Position numbers and translations under genes: made by a program. The notes beneath the pieces were generated by a model that saw only the letters and a list, made by a program, of their open reading frames with translations, had not been told where the DNA came from and ran no database searches. DNA of 64,000 nt. It comes from Bacillus sp. NP157 (GTDB lineage: Bacteria; Pseudomonadota; Gammaproteobacteria; Xanthomonadales; Rhodanobacteraceae). Of this stretch, positions 48,103-57,795 are shown one piece after another (within the stretch, counting starts at the first letter, position 1; the number at the start of each line of letters is the position of its first letter). The stretch lies in NCBI GenBank assembly GCA_018889975.1, contig CP076546.1, positions 372,001 to 436,000 on the forward strand, written 5' to 3'.

Positions 48103-49488
48103 TCAAGAATTCCGTCTCCGTGTCGCCTCCATCAGGGCCATCAGTGCCTCCTGTTCGGGAAGGGCTGCGAGGGCGTCCACGGCCGTGCTGTAGGCAGTGC
48201 CGGGTTCAATGCGGGTGGCCGCCGCCCTTTCCCCCTCAAGGCGGTTCAGCACCGTGGCGAGGTCCTCCGCCGTGGCATTGAAGTAGCGCTTTAAAACACC
48301 CAGGTCGTCGTGACCGCTGATGGCCGCCACCTGCAATGGGTTTTTCAGCGCATGACCGAGCTCGGTGATGCGGGTGTGCCGTAGGTCGTGAAGCCGGGCC
48401 CCTTCCACGCCTGCACGCCGACAGGCCCGGGCCCACGCCTGCGTAATGGAATCAGGCGCGAGCCGCTGTCCGGTGTCACCTGTGAACACCGCTCCCTTTG
48501 CATGTTTGCCACCCCGTTCGGCCCGCAGGTCGAGGAGGAGGTGGGCAAGGTGCGGGGGAAGGGGGATGGTGCGGTTGCGGGGTGCCACCCCGGCACGGTT
48601 CTTGTGTCGGCTTTTGGTGTCCCGCAGAAGCGCAGTGGCCTTGTCGGGGTCTTCCAGTTTGAGGTCCGACCAGTCCAACTTGACGACCTCGCCCCGGCGG
48701 GCAGCTGAAAACCGGGCGGTGTAGACGGCCGCACGGGTGGTGGGCAGCGCGTCTGCCAACGCCTCCTGGATGTGGGTCCACTCGATGGCGGTCAACGTGC
48801 GCTCGCGTCCCTGCCCTGTCGGCGGCAGGTCCAGGGCCTTCCACTTTTCCAGTGGATTGACGCAGTCGATTTCCCAATGTTTCCGGGCGTGCTGAAACGT
48901 TTGTGACAAAAACCCGATGACACGGCGGATACTTTCCGCCGGTGCCTGCTTGCCGTCCCGGCCGAGGAGGCGGGACGCAAGGGAATTGCGTGCACCCCCG
49001 AAATGTTCGGGCTTGAGTTTTCGCAGATTCAATGCGCAGAGGTCAGGAAAGCCTTTGTTTTTCGACGTCTGGCTGCTGGCCTGCCCGGTCAGCATGCGCG
49101 CATAGGCCAGCCGTTGCTGCCCACTCTTGCCCAACTTTTTCCCGTCGGCGGCCAGGGCTTTTTTTTCGGCCTCCACTTCGTCAATCACTCGATGGAGCAA
49201 CTGCCCAAGGGTCCATGCCCCCGACAATTGTGCGCGGGGTTTCCGGTACAGACGGAGCGCGGAGCGCTCCTGGATGGCAAAAAGATTTGCGCTGTCCAGG
49301 GCGTTTTTCCGGGACGTAGGGTCTGACGGCCGGGCCTTTGGATCAAAGGGGAAAACCGTTGTGGGCAGGCCCGTGGTCTTGCCGTCCGCCCCCTTCCAGC
49401 GGATTTTTACTTCATACCGGACAGAGCCATCCTCGCGCAGATAAACCCCGGGTTCGCGGCGTTCGGCTTTGGGCTTTTTTGATGTCAT
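48103..49488 (-). CDS. Tyrosine recombinase (integrase)
   Basis: 461 residues from the ATG at 49488, with GGAGTGGAA upstream; five codons upstream lack a ribosome site. N-terminal Arm/core-binding region, then the catalytic domain: Arg in ARFSAARRGEVVKLDWSDL, HxxR in LHDLRHTRITELGHAL, a late His in ISGHDDLGVLKRYF and Tyr in KRYFN. All catalytic residues of the R-H-R-H-Y set are visible. Gene lies immediately inside attR, 70 nt from the complete tRNA-Arg. It is the likely enzyme for the CTCCTAA crossover. Confidence 0.95.
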   Translation of the reverse strand: MTSKKPKAERREPGVYLREDGSVRYEVKIRWKGADGKTTGLPTTVFPFDPKARPSDPTSRKNALDSANLFAIQERSALRLYRKPRAQLSGAWTLGQLLHRVIDEVEAEKKALAADGKKLGKSGQQRLAYARMLTGQASSQTSKNKGFPDLCALNLRKLKPEHFGGARNSLASRLLGRDGKQAPAESIRRVIGFLSQTFQHARKHWEIDCVNPLEKWKALDLPPTGQGRERTLTAIEWTHIQEALADALPTTRAAVYTARFSAARRGEVVKLDWSDLKLEDPDKATALLRDTKSRHKNRAGVAPRNRTIPLPPHLAHLLLDLRAERGGKHAKGAVFTGDTGQRLAPDSITQAWARACRRAGVEGARLHDLRHTRITELGHALKNPLQVAAISGHDDLGVLKRYFNATAEDLATVLNRLEGERAAATRIEPGTAYSTAVDALAALPEQEALMALMEATRRRNS

Positions 49489-49558
49489 TTCCACTCCATG
49501 CAAGGGGCCTGGTTGCTTTCGCGCCCGGCGCCGGTTCTGTATCCTTCCCGGCTGTCGT

Positions 49559-49635
49559 GCCCCTGTAGCTCAGCTGGATAGAGCGCGCCCCTCCTAAGGG
49601 TGAGGTCGCAGGTTCAAATCCTGCCGGGGGCACCA
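49559..49635 (+). tRNA. tRNA-Arg(CCU), element-borne complete copy
   Basis: 77 nt with encoded CCA. Acceptor GCCCCTG/CGGGGGC with one U-G pair, D-stem GCTC/GAGC, anticodon stem CGCCC/GGGTG, loop CTCCTAA (49591-49597) giving anticodon CCU, T-stem GCAGG/CCTGC. Reads AGG codons. Its acceptor, anticodon and T stems differ from those of the reconstructed host tRNA, so it is not a duplication of the host copy. Likely replaces the function lost at attL/attR. Confidence 0.95.
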
Positions 49636-49730
49636 GTTCTCCGTCGTCAGTGTCCCAGCTGTGTCCCGAGGATTCAAGCGGGTAGCCCAAGTCACTGATC
49701 GAAAACAGGTCCCGGCAAGTGACTGCCCCG

Positions 49731-49737
49731 CTCCTAA
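49731..49737 (+). other. attR core (anticodon-loop attachment site)
   Basis: CTCCTAA identical to 89-95. The element side reads TGACTGCCCCG and lacks a tRNA 5' half; the chromosomal side continues as the host tRNA 3' half. Confidence 0.85.
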
Positions 49738-49775
49738 GGGGAAGGTCGCCCGTTCGAATCGGGCCGGGGTCACCA
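49738..49775 (+). pseudogene. 3' half of the split host tRNA-Arg(CCU) gene
   Basis: GGGGA (anticodon-stem strand), AGGTC, T-arm GCCCG-TTCGAAT-CGGGC, acceptor CGGGGTC, discriminator A and encoded CCA (49773-49775). With 57-95 it gives a full 77-nt tRNA in which all stems pair. Confidence 0.93.
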
Positions 49776-49886
49776 CTGCCGGGGCTGGCATGCCTGCATG
49801 GCATGGCCCTGCAAGCCGCCAAGCGGCTGGCCGATGTATTCAGTCCGGGTCGGACTGCTGGCCGGTCCATCTGCCAGGAGCCACCG

Positions 49887-51275
49887 ATGACCCGCTCATT
49901 CGACGCCATCATCATCGGGGCGGGCCAGGCAGGCCCGGCGCTCGCCGGACGGCTCACCGCCGCGGGCAAGACCGTCGCGATCATCGAGCGACACCTCGTG
50001 GGCGGCACCTGCGTCAACACGGGCTGCAAGCCGACCAAGACCCTCGTCGCCAGCGCTTACGCCGCCCACCTGGCGCGTCGCGGCGCGGAATACGGCGTCC
50101 GCTACGCATCGGATCCCGGTCCCGTCCGCTTCCACCTGCCCACTGCCGCGGCACGCGCTGAAAAAGTCATCCTCGACTCGCGCAAGGGCAATGAAGACTG
50201 GCTCGCCGGGATGCCCGGCCTCACCCTGATCCGGGGACATGCCTGCTTCACCGGTCCGCGCCAGGTCGAGGTCAACGGCGAAACACTCGAAGCGCCCCAG
50301 GTCTTCATCAATGTCGGTGGCCGCGCCAACGTGCCGGATTTCCCCGGCATCGACGAGGTCGACTACCTCACCAACAGCACGATCATTCCCCTGCAGACGC
50401 TGCCCGAACACCTGGTCGTGGTCGGCGGCAGCTACATCGGCCTGGAGTTCGCCCAGATGTACCGCCGCTTCGGTGCGAAGGTCACCGTGGTGGAGCAGGG
50501 CCCGCGCCTGGTTAGCAGGGAAGACGAAGCGGTCTCGGCGGCGATCCAGGCTTTCCTCGAAGCCGAAGGCATCGAAGTGCGCACGGGCGCCTGCTGCATC
50601 ACGCTTGGCAAGCATGGCGACGGCGTCAAGGTCGGGGTGGACTGCACCGAGGGCGCTCCCGAAGTCACCGGATCGCATGTATTGCTTGCGGTGGGCCGCC
50701 GTCCCAACACCGATGACCTCGGCCTGGATGCCGCTGGCATCGCCACCGACGAGCGTGGCTACATCACGGTGGACGACCGCCTGAAGACCACCGCCGAAGG
50801 CGTCTGGGCCATGGGCGACTGCAACGGCAAGGGCGCCTTCACCCACACGGCCTGGAACGATTACGAGATCGTCGCCGCGAACCTGCTCGACGGCGCGGAC
50901 CGCAAGGTCAGCGAGCGCATCCTCGGTTATGCCCTCTACGTCGATCCGCCGCTGGGTCGCGTCGGCATGACCGAGGCGCAGGCACGGAAGAGCGGTCGGC
51001 CACTGCTGGTGGCCAAACGCATGATGACCCGCGTCGGCCGCGCCGTTGAGAAGGGCGAGACCTACGGCTTCATGTCGATGGTCGCCGACGCCGAGACGCG
51101 CCAGGTGCTCGGCGCCGCGGTGCTGGGCACGGGCGGCGACGAGGTCATCCATGGCGTGCTCGACATGATGAACGCGAAGGCCACGATCGACACCTACCAG
51201 TGGGCGGTGCCGATCCATCCGACGGTCTCAGAGCTGATCCCGACGCTGATCGGCAGCCTGGCGCCGGCGAAGTAA
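49887..51275 (+). CDS. FAD-dependent pyridine nucleotide-disulfide oxidoreductase
   Basis: 462 residues from the ATG at 49887 (CAGGAGCCACCG upstream). FAD-binding IIIGAGQAGPALAGRL, redox cysteines GGTCVNTGCKPTK, NAD-binding VVGGSYIGLEFAQMYRRFG and the FAD signature GVWAMGDCNGKGAF. Class I family like mercuric reductase or dihydrolipoamide dehydrogenase, but without an N-terminal mercury-binding domain; the exact substrate is not clear. First chromosomal gene after attR. Confidence 0.85.
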   Translation: MTRSFDAIIIGAGQAGPALAGRLTAAGKTVAIIERHLVGGTCVNTGCKPTKTLVASAYAAHLARRGAEYGVRYASDPGPVRFHLPTAAARAEKVILDSRKGNEDWLAGMPGLTLIRGHACFTGPRQVEVNGETLEAPQVFINVGGRANVPDFPGIDEVDYLTNSTIIPLQTLPEHLVVVGGSYIGLEFAQMYRRFGAKVTVVEQGPRLVSREDEAVSAAIQAFLEAEGIEVRTGACCITLGKHGDGVKVGVDCTEGAPEVTGSHVLLAVGRRPNTDDLGLDAAGIATDERGYITVDDRLKTTAEGVWAMGDCNGKGAFTHTAWNDYEIVAANLLDGADRKVSERILGYALYVDPPLGRVGMTEAQARKSGRPLLVAKRMMTRVGRAVEKGETYGFMSMVADAETRQVLGAAVLGTGGDEVIHGVLDMMNAKATIDTYQWAVPIHPTVSELIPTLIGSLAPAK

Positions 51276-51285
51276 GCGCGCGGCG

Positions 51286-52716
51286 TCAGACGTCGCGCAT
51301 CACCAGCAGGCGGATCTCGCTCATGTCGTCGATGGCGTAGCGCACGCCTTCGCGACCGATGCCGGACGACTTCGCGCCACCATAGGGCATGTTGTCCACG
51401 CGGAAGCTGGGCACGTCGTTGACGATCACGCCACCCTGGTCGAGCGTGTCCCACGCCTGCATCGCATGGCGCAGGTCGTTGGTGAACACACCGGCCTGCA
51501 GGCCAAAGTCCGAGTCGTTGACCTTGGCCACCGCTTCGTCGAAGGTCATGAAGCGCTGCATCAGCGCCACCGGGCCGAACGCCTCCATGCGCTGCAGCTT
51601 CGCGTCCAGCGGTACGTTCTCCAGCAGGGTCGCTTCGAGCATTGCGCCCTTGCGCCCACCGCCGCAGAGCAGCTTCGCGCCGCCTTTCTTCGCCTCGCCG
51701 ATCCACGTTTCCAGGCGCTGTGCCGCCGCCTCGTCGATCATCGGGCCAAGGAAGGTCGACTTCTTCTTCGGGTCGCCCGACTTGAGCGTCTTCACCTTCG
51801 CGACCAGCTTGCGCTTCAGCGCGTCATAGACGTCGTCGTGCGCGAGGATCCGCTGCACGCTAATGCAGCTCTGTCCCGACTGGTAGAACGCCCCGAAGAC
51901 GAGCCTGTCGACCACCGCATCGAGCCGGTCGCCCTGGTCGCCATCGACGATGCACGCCGCATTGCCGCCCAGTTCCAGCGTCACCTTCTTGTGCCCGGCT
52001 TTCGCCTTGAGGTCCCAGCCGATCAGGCCACCGGTGAACGACAGCAGCTTAAGGCGCGGGTCGGTCACCAACGCTTCGGCCGAGCGGCCGTCCATCGGCA
52101 ACACCGAGAACGCGCCCTTCGGCAGGTCGGTCTCGGCGAGGATCTCGCCGATGATCAACGCACCCAGCGGCGTTTTTTCCGAGGGCTTGAGCACGAACGG
52201 GCAGCCGGCGGCGATCGCTGGCGCGACCTTGTGCGCGACCAGGTTGAGCGGGAAGTTGAACGGGGTGATGAAGGACACGGCACCCAGCGGCACCTTGCGG
52301 GTGAACCCCTGGTAGCCGCTGGAGCGCTGCGAGATCTCCAGGTTGATCGTCTCGCCGTTGATCCGCACGGCTTCTTCGGCGGCGATCTTGAAGGTCTCGA
52401 CCAGGCGGGTGACTTCACCCTTCGCGTCGTTGATCGGCTTGCCGGCTTCCACGCACAGCGCGTAGGCGAGCTCGTCCTGGCGTTCGCGGAAGCGGGCGAC
52501 GCAATGTTCGAGCACGGCCTGGCGCTGCCACGGCTTGAACGCCTTCATGGCGGCGGTGGCGTCGTGGGCGGCGGCGATGGCTCTTTCCAGCGCGTCGGCA
52601 TCGGGGAGGGCGACGCGGGTCGCCACTTCGCCGGTGTATTTGTCGATGACGTCCAGCCGGGCCTTGGCCTTCACGGCCTTGTTGGCGAGGTAATAGGGGT
52701 AGCTCTTCGCGAGCAT
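51286..52716 (-). CDS. NAD(P)-dependent aldehyde dehydrogenase
   Basis: 476 residues from the ATG at 52716 (MLAKSYPYYLANKAVKAKA). Active-site Cys in FYQSGQSCISVQRI, Glu in VTLELGGNAACIV and the N of SFITPFNFPLNLV. A KPSEKTPLGAL segment and an FTGGLIGWDL (glycine variant of FTGS) are present. The substrate is likely a small aldehyde but is not determined. Convergent with the oxidoreductase gene. Confidence 0.85.
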   Translation of the reverse strand: MLAKSYPYYLANKAVKAKARLDVIDKYTGEVATRVALPDADALERAIAAAHDATAAMKAFKPWQRQAVLEHCVARFRERQDELAYALCVEAGKPINDAKGEVTRLVETFKIAAEEAVRINGETINLEISQRSSGYQGFTRKVPLGAVSFITPFNFPLNLVAHKVAPAIAAGCPFVLKPSEKTPLGALIIGEILAETDLPKGAFSVLPMDGRSAEALVTDPRLKLLSFTGGLIGWDLKAKAGHKKVTLELGGNAACIVDGDQGDRLDAVVDRLVFGAFYQSGQSCISVQRILAHDDVYDALKRKLVAKVKTLKSGDPKKKSTFLGPMIDEAAAQRLETWIGEAKKGGAKLLCGGGRKGAMLEATLLENVPLDAKLQRMEAFGPVALMQRFMTFDEAVAKVNDSDFGLQAGVFTNDLRHAMQAWDTLDQGGVIVNDVPSFRVDNMPYGGAKSSGIGREGVRYAIDDMSEIRLLVMRDV

Positions 52717-52828
52717 GGGCAGGGCCCTCGGTAACGGCAATGCCGCCCATGATCCAACCGGAAGCGTTCAGTTGTCGTGAGGCGGTTTGCCGCGCGCCGG
52801 TCGGCAGCTGCCGGCAGACGGGGTAGGA

Positions 52829-54175
52829 CTAGTCCTCGCGCCGTGCGCGGATCTCGCCTTCGCCCAGCATGATCCGCACGCGTTCGCCGACGGCCACGTC
52901 GCTGGCCCGCCGGACGACGGCGTCGCGCTCGTCGAAGGCGATCGCATAGCCGCGCTCCAGCGTGGCCAGTGGGCTAACGGCATGCAGCGTGCGCGCCTGC
53001 TGCTTCAGGCGCAGTTGGTCGTGCTCGAGTCGCCGGGTCATGCCCGACGCAAGCCGTTGGCGTAGCTCCGCGATGCGTACGCGCACCGGAGTGAGACGCA
53101 GGCGGGGATGTTGGGCGGCCAGGCGCGACTGCAGGCGGTCGAGTCGCGCGCGACGCAGGGCATTGGACTGGGTCACCGTGCCCAGCAAACGCCGGCGCAA
53201 TGCTTCCAGTCGCTGGGCATCACGGGCGAGCCGGGCTTGCGGCCGCTGTGCATTGAGGCGAGCCTGGAACTGGTCGGTGCGCTGCGCGGCCGACTGCAGG
53301 CGGCGCGTCACCAGTGTCGCCATGCGCTGGCGGAGGCGATCCAGCTGGCGCGTGACGTCGGCGCGGTCGGGCACCAGCAGTTCCGCGGCGGCGGACGGCG
53401 TCGCCGCGCGCAGGTCGGCGACGAAATCGGCGATCGTGAAGTCGACCTCGTGGCCCACGGCCGAGACCACGGGTACCGCGCTCGCATGGATCGCGCGGGC
53501 GACCTGCTCATCGTTGAAGGCCCAGAGGTCTTCCAGGGAGCCGCCGCCACGGGTCACCAGCAGCACGTCGTAGCGACCACTCGCCGATGCCTTTTTGATC
53601 ATCGCCGCGATGGCGGGCGGTGCCTCGCGACCCTGCACGGGCACCGGCAGGACGTCGACCTCGGCCAGGCCGAAACGACGCCCCAGCACGCTCAATACAT
53701 CGCGGATGGCCGCGCCCGAGGGCGACGTCACCACGCCGATGCGACGAGGGAAAGCGGGGAGGGCACGCTTGCGCTCCGTATCGAACAGGCCTTCGGCACC
53801 GAGGCGGGCCTTCAACTGCTCGAACTCACGCTGCAAGGCGCCTTCGCCGGCCGGTTCCATGTGGTCCGCGACCAGCTGGAACTCGCCACGCGCTTCGTAC
53901 AGCCCTACCTTGGCCCGCATCAATACATGCATGCCGTCGGTCGGACGAAAACGCAGCCGCGATGCCGCCATGCGGAACATCGCGCAACGCACCTGCGCGT
54001 TCGCATCCTTCAGGGTGAAGTAGACATGGCCCGATGCCGGGCGAGCGACGTTCGACAGCTCGCCCTCGATCCACACGCCCATGGGCAAGGCGTCTTCCAG
54101 CAGATCGCGCACCAGCCGGTTAAGGCCGGAAGGCGTGAAGATCTCGGGAGCCGCGCGGTCGGTGTGGTCGGACAT
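52829..54175 (-). CDS. xseA: Exodeoxyribonuclease VII large subunit
   Basis: 448 residues. N-terminal OB-fold region (FTPSGLNRLVRDLLEDALPM, VWIEGELSNVARPASGHVYF, MHVLMRAKVGLYEARGEFQL), then the catalytic core with GVVTSPSGAAIRDVLSVLGRR, DVLLVTRGGGSLEDLWAFND and VVSAVGHEVDFTIADFVADL, then a long coiled coil. Standard length. Degrades single-stranded DNA with XseB (not in this window). Chromosomal housekeeping gene. Confidence 0.95.
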   Translation of the reverse strand: MSDHTDRAAPEIFTPSGLNRLVRDLLEDALPMGVWIEGELSNVARPASGHVYFTLKDANAQVRCAMFRMAASRLRFRPTDGMHVLMRAKVGLYEARGEFQLVADHMEPAGEGALQREFEQLKARLGAEGLFDTERKRALPAFPRRIGVVTSPSGAAIRDVLSVLGRRFGLAEVDVLPVPVQGREAPPAIAAMIKKASASGRYDVLLVTRGGGSLEDLWAFNDEQVARAIHASAVPVVSAVGHEVDFTIADFVADLRAATPSAAAELLVPDRADVTRQLDRLRQRMATLVTRRLQSAAQRTDQFQARLNAQRPQARLARDAQRLEALRRRLLGTVTQSNALRRARLDRLQSRLAAQHPRLRLTPVRVRIAELRQRLASGMTRRLEHDQLRLKQQARTLHAVSPLATLERGYAIAFDERDAVVRRASDVAVGERVRIMLGEGEIRARRED

Positions 54176-54307
54176 GGACTGGGGAGAGTAAAGCGTTTCG
54201 GGTCAAGAGTTAAGAGTTGAGAGTTAAAGCGACGAGCAAACACGGCCTCGCCGGCCCAAGCCCTTGCTCTCAACCCGAAACCCGATACCCGGAACGCTCT
54301 TCCCAAG

Positions 54308-55915
54308 TCACATCCGGAAAACCCCAAACCGCCCCTGCTCGATCGGCGCGTTCATCGACGCCGAGATCGCCAGGCCCAGCACGCGGCGGGTGTCGGTGGG
54401 GTCGATGATGCCGTCGTCCCACAGGCGGGCGCTGGCGTAGTAGGGGTGGCCCTGGCGTTCGTACTGGTCGCGTACCGGGGCCTTGAAGGCTTCTTCGTCT
54501 TCCGCGCTCCACGTACCGCCGCCGGCTTCGATGCCGTCGCGGCGGACCGTGGCCAGCACGGAGGCGGCCTGCTCGCCACCCATCACGCTGATCCGCGCAT
54601 TGGGCCACATCCACAGGAAGCGGGCGCCGTAGGCTCGGCCGCACATGGCGTAATTGCCGGCGCCGAACGAGCCGCCGATCACGACGGTGAACTTGGGCAC
54701 GTGCGAGCAGGCCACGGCGGTGACCATCTTCGCGCCGTCCTTGGCGATGCCGGCGTTCTCGTATTTGCGACCGACCATGAAGCCGGTGATGTTCTGCAGG
54801 AACACCAGCGGCACGTTGCGCTGGTTGCACAGCTCGATGAAGTGCGCGCCCTTCTGCGCGCTCTCGCCGAACAGGATGCCGTTGTTGGCGACGATGCCGA
54901 CCGGGTAGCCGTGGATGTGGGCGAAACCGGTGACCAGGGTCTTGCCGTAGCGCGCCTTGAATTCGTGGAACTCGGAGTCGTCGACGATGCGTGCGATCAC
55001 TTCGCGGATGTCGAACGGCCGGCGGGTGTCCTCGGGGATCACGCCATACAGTTCTTCGGCCGGGAAACGCGGCTCCAGCGGCGGCCGCACGGCAAGCGGC
55101 ATCTTCTTGATGCGGTTGAGCGAGCCGACGATGTCGCGCGCGATCGACAGCGCGTGCGCGTCGTTCTCGGCGAAGTGGTCGGCGACGCCCGACACCGAGG
55201 TGTGCACGTCCGCGCCGCCCAGTGCCTCGGCGTCGACGACTTCACCCGTGGCGGCTTTCACCAGCGGCGGGCCACCGAGGAAGATGGTGCCCTGCGCGCG
55301 GACGATGATGGTTTCATCGCTCATCGCCGGCACGTAGGCGCCGCCGGCGGTGCACGAGCCCATCACCACGGCGATCTGCGGGATGCCCTGCGCACTCATC
55401 CGCGCCTGGTTGTAGAAGATGCGGCCGAAGTGCTCGCGATCGGGGAAGACTTCGTCCTGCAGCGGGAGGAAGGCGCCGCCGGAATCGACGAGGTAGACGC
55501 AGGGCAGGCGATTTTCCATCGCCACTTCCTGTGCGCGGAGGTGCTTCTTCACCGTCATCGGGAAGTAGGTACCACCCTTTACCGTGGCGTCGTTCGCCAG
55601 CACCACGACTTCCTGGCCCATCACCCGGCCGATGCCGGCGATGACGCCAGCGGCGGGCGCGGCGTCGTCATACATGCCATGGGCGGCGAGCGGGGCGATT
55701 TCCAGGAAGGGCGAGCCGGGATCGAGCAGCGCGCGGATGCGCTCGCGCGGCAGCAGCTTGCCGCGGGCTACGTGCTTCTCGCGTGCCTTGGCACCGCCGC
55801 CTTCGGCCGTGCGCTTGAGTGTGTCTTGCAGGTCGTCGGCCAGCGCACGCAGGCGCTGGCTTGCGGCCTGGAATTCGGGCGAGCGAGGGTCGATCTGCGA
55901 GGTGAGGATGGGCAT
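54308..55915 (-). CDS. Methylcrotonyl-CoA carboxylase carboxyltransferase (beta) subunit
   Basis: 535 residues from the ATG at 55915 ([15 protein letters not shown]). Carboxyltransferase motifs: [68 protein letters not shown] and VLATVRRDG. The order and the [11 protein letters not shown] stretch fit MCC beta in leucine catabolism; other acyl-CoA carboxylases cannot be fully excluded. The biotin-carrying alpha subunit is not in the window. Confidence 0.88.
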   Translation of the reverse strand: MPILTSQIDPRSPEFQAASQRLRALADDLQDTLKRTAEGGGAKAREKHVARGKLLPRERIRALLDPGSPFLEIAPLAAHGMYDDAAPAAGVIAGIGRVMGQEVVVLANDATVKGGTYFPMTVKKHLRAQEVAMENRLPCVYLVDSGGAFLPLQDEVFPDREHFGRIFYNQARMSAQGIPQIAVVMGSCTAGGAYVPAMSDETIIVRAQGTIFLGGPPLVKAATGEVVDAEALGGADVHTSVSGVADHFAENDAHALSIARDIVGSLNRIKKMPLAVRPPLEPRFPAEELYGVIPEDTRRPFDIREVIARIVDDSEFHEFKARYGKTLVTGFAHIHGYPVGIVANNGILFGESAQKGAHFIELCNQRNVPLVFLQNITGFMVGRKYENAGIAKDGAKMVTAVACSHVPKFTVVIGGSFGAGNYAMCGRAYGARFLWMWPNARISVMGGEQAASVLATVRRDGIEAGGGTWSAEDEEAFKAPVRDQYERQGHPYYASARLWDDGIIDPTDTRRVLGLAISASMNAPIEQGRFGVFRM

Positions 55916-56015
55916 GGGGTAGGCCGCGGCGAACAAACGCTGATGATAGCGGGCGCGGCGAAAGGGGAAACGCTGCGCTGCGGGAACCGAGGCGTGTTGC
56001 GACCGGCCTTGGCCA

Positions 56016-56044
56016 AAAAAAACGGCCGCCCGAAGGCGGCCGTC
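56016..56044 (-). terminator. Terminator of the small lipoprotein gene
   Basis: CGGCCGCC-CGAA-GGCGGCCG; on the minus strand it ends in a run of about eight Ts, 28 nt after the stop. Confidence 0.88.
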
Positions 56045-56071
56045 CTGGACGAGAAGTTCGGAGTGACCCGA

Positions 56072-56458
56072 TTACTTCTTGGTGGAGTCGTCCTTCGCGT
56101 CCTTGGCGTTGGACGCAGCGTCCTTGGCCTGGTCAGCCGACTTATCGGCCGAATCGGCAGCGTTGGAAGCGGCATCCTTGGCAGCGTCGCTGGCACCGCC
56201 AGCGGTGGACGACGAAGCAGCGTTCTGGGCCTGGGCGGCAGCGTCCTTGGCCTGGTCAGCGGACTGCTGGGCCTGGTCGGCAGCCTGGGTGGTCGCGGCA
56301 TTCTGCGACTGGTCGGCGGCCTGCTGGGCCTTGTCAGCCTGCTGCTGGGCATCCGACGCGGACTTCTGGGCGTCCTGGGCAGAATCCTGCGCGCCGTTGC
56401 TGCAAGCTGCCAGAAGCGCGACGAGCCCGGAGGCGAGAAGGGTGCGCGTAAAATTCAT
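56072..56458 (-). CDS. Small Ala/Asp/Gln-rich lipoprotein
   Basis: 128 residues; AAGGAGAAACACA precedes the ATG. Signal peptide with LVALLAACS lipobox, then an amphipathic repeat of Ala-Gln-Asp-Ala-Lys type (QSADQAKDAAAQAQNAASSS, ADKSADQAKDAASNAKDAKD), probably a long helix like Lpp or a late-embryogenesis-like stress protein. It ends in DDSTKK. Likely an abundant envelope protein; strong terminator. Confidence 0.8.
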   Translation of the reverse strand: MNFTRTLLASGLVALLAACSNGAQDSAQDAQKSASDAQQQADKAQQAADQSQNAATTQAADQAQQSADQAKDAAAQAQNAASSSTAGGASDAAKDAASNAADSADKSADQAKDAASNAKDAKDDSTKK

Positions 56459-56619
56459 TGTGTTTCTCCTTAAGCCGTGGAATGCCGTTAGGCGGGCACA
56501 TTAATAGCTCAGATCACGAGGCACCGCCACAAATCGCCCGGTTTCGCTTCAGGGCCGATTAAACCCTATGAATTCCGCGTGATCGTGGCGCTATTGCGCC
56601 CGTTGTTTCGACGTAGGCT

Positions 56620-57795
56620 TCACATCAGTTCGATAGCGATCGCCGTTGCCTCGCCGCCACCGATGCACAGCGAAGCGACGCCCCTTTTTGCCCCACGGGC
56701 TGTCAAGGCATTGAGAAGAGTGACCACGATGCGGGCACCGCTAGCGCCGATCGGATGGCCCAGCGCGCAGGCACCACCGTTGACGTTGATCTTCTCGTGC
56801 GGCACGTCCAGCTCGCGCATCACCGCCATCGGCACCACGGCGAATGCTTCGTTGATCTCGAACAGGTCGACATCGCCGACCTGCCAGCCGGCCTTGGCCA
56901 GCACCTTCTGGATCGCGCCGACCGGTGCGGTGGTGAACCACTCCGGCTCCTGCGAATGCGTGGCATGGGCCACGACCCGGGCCAGCGCGGTCAGGCCCTT
57001 CGCCTTCGCATCGTCTGCCGAGAGCAGGACGAGGGCGGCGGCGCCGTCGGAGATGCTCGACGAGCTGGCGGCGGTGATCGTGCCGTTTTCCTTGCGGAAT
57101 GCTGCACGCAGGGTCGGGATCTTGGCGGTGTCGGAACGACCCGGCTGTTCGTCTTCGGCGAAATCCTGTGCACCCTTGCGGCCCTGCACGGTCACCGGGA
57201 CGATCTCGTTGGCGAAGGCACCGGCCTTCTGCGCGGCCTGTGCACGCTCCACCGAGGTGATCGCGTAGGCGTCCTGCGCTTCGCGGGTGAAGCTGTATTT
57301 ATCGGCGCACTGCTCGCCAAACACGCCCATGGCCTTGCCGTCGTACGGGTTGGTCAAGCCATCCCACGCCATGTGGTCGACCAGCTGGCCGTCGCCATAG
57401 CGGATGCCGGTGCGGGCGTTGACCATGTGCGGGGCATTGGTCATCGATTCCATGCCGCCGGCGACGACGATGGAGGCCGAGCCGGCCTTGATCAGGTCGT
57501 GGGCAAGCATGATCGCCTTCATGCCGGAACCGCACACCTTGTTAATGGTGGTGCAACCCGTGCCCACGGGCAGGCCGGCCTCCAGCGAGGCCTGGCGCGC
57601 GGGCGCCTGGCCGAGGTTGGCGGGGAGCACGCAGCCCATGATCACTTCGCTGACGTCGCCAGCGGCGACGCCGGCCTGCTCCAGCGCCGCCTTGATGGCG
57701 ATCGAGCCGAGCTTCGGGGTGGGCACGCCGGTGAACTGGCCGAGGAAGGAACCGATGGCAGTGCGCTTGGCACCCGCGATGACGATGTCGGACAT
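56620..57795 (-). CDS. Acetyl-CoA acetyltransferase (thiolase)
   Basis: 391 residues. Nucleophile Cys in INKVCGSGMKAIMLAHDLI, C-terminal His/Cys motifs in NVNGGACALGHPIGASGARI and GVASLCIGGGEATAIAIEL. Condenses or cleaves acetoacetyl-CoA. Length and motifs match AtoB/PhaA-type enzymes. Neighbouring acyl-CoA genes (54308, 60992) suit a role at the end of leucine or acyl-CoA catabolism. A 222-nt divergent region separates it from the protease gene. Confidence 0.92.
   Translation of the reverse strand: MSDIVIAGAKRTAIGSFLGQFTGVPTPKLGSIAIKAALEQAGVAAGDVSEVIMGCVLPANLGQAPARQASLEAGLPVGTGCTTINKVCGSGMKAIMLAHDLIKAGSASIVVAGGMESMTNAPHMVNARTGIRYGDGQLVDHMAWDGLTNPYDGKAMGVFGEQCADKYSFTREAQDAYAITSVERAQAAQKAGAFANEIVPVTVQGRKGAQDFAEDEQPGRSDTAKIPTLRAAFRKENGTITAASSSSISDGAAALVLLSADDAKAKGLTALARVVAHATHSQEPEWFTTAPVGAIQKVLAKAGWQVGDVDLFEINEAFAVVPMAVMRELDVPHEKINVNGGACALGHPIGASGARIVVTLLNALTARGAKRGVASLCIGGGEATAIAIELM

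Larger units (their letters stand above)
96..49737. mobile_element. Integrative mobilisable element inserted in tRNA-Arg(CCU)
   Basis: The limits come from the two halves of the host tRNA and the 7-nt direct repeat of the anticodon loop. The right end carries a tyrosine recombinase reading inward and a spare tRNA-Arg. The left end carries a putative excisionase-like HTH protein. A MobF relaxase, two coupling-protein-like ATPases and ArdC-like antirestriction protein show that it can be mobilised. VirB4, VirB6, VirB8-11 and pilin genes are not recognisable, so it probably depends on another element's secretion channel. Many of its genes share the leader pattern AGGAGT, a short C-rich stretch, then ATG, which supports a common origin for the left and right parts. 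Confidence 0.88.
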
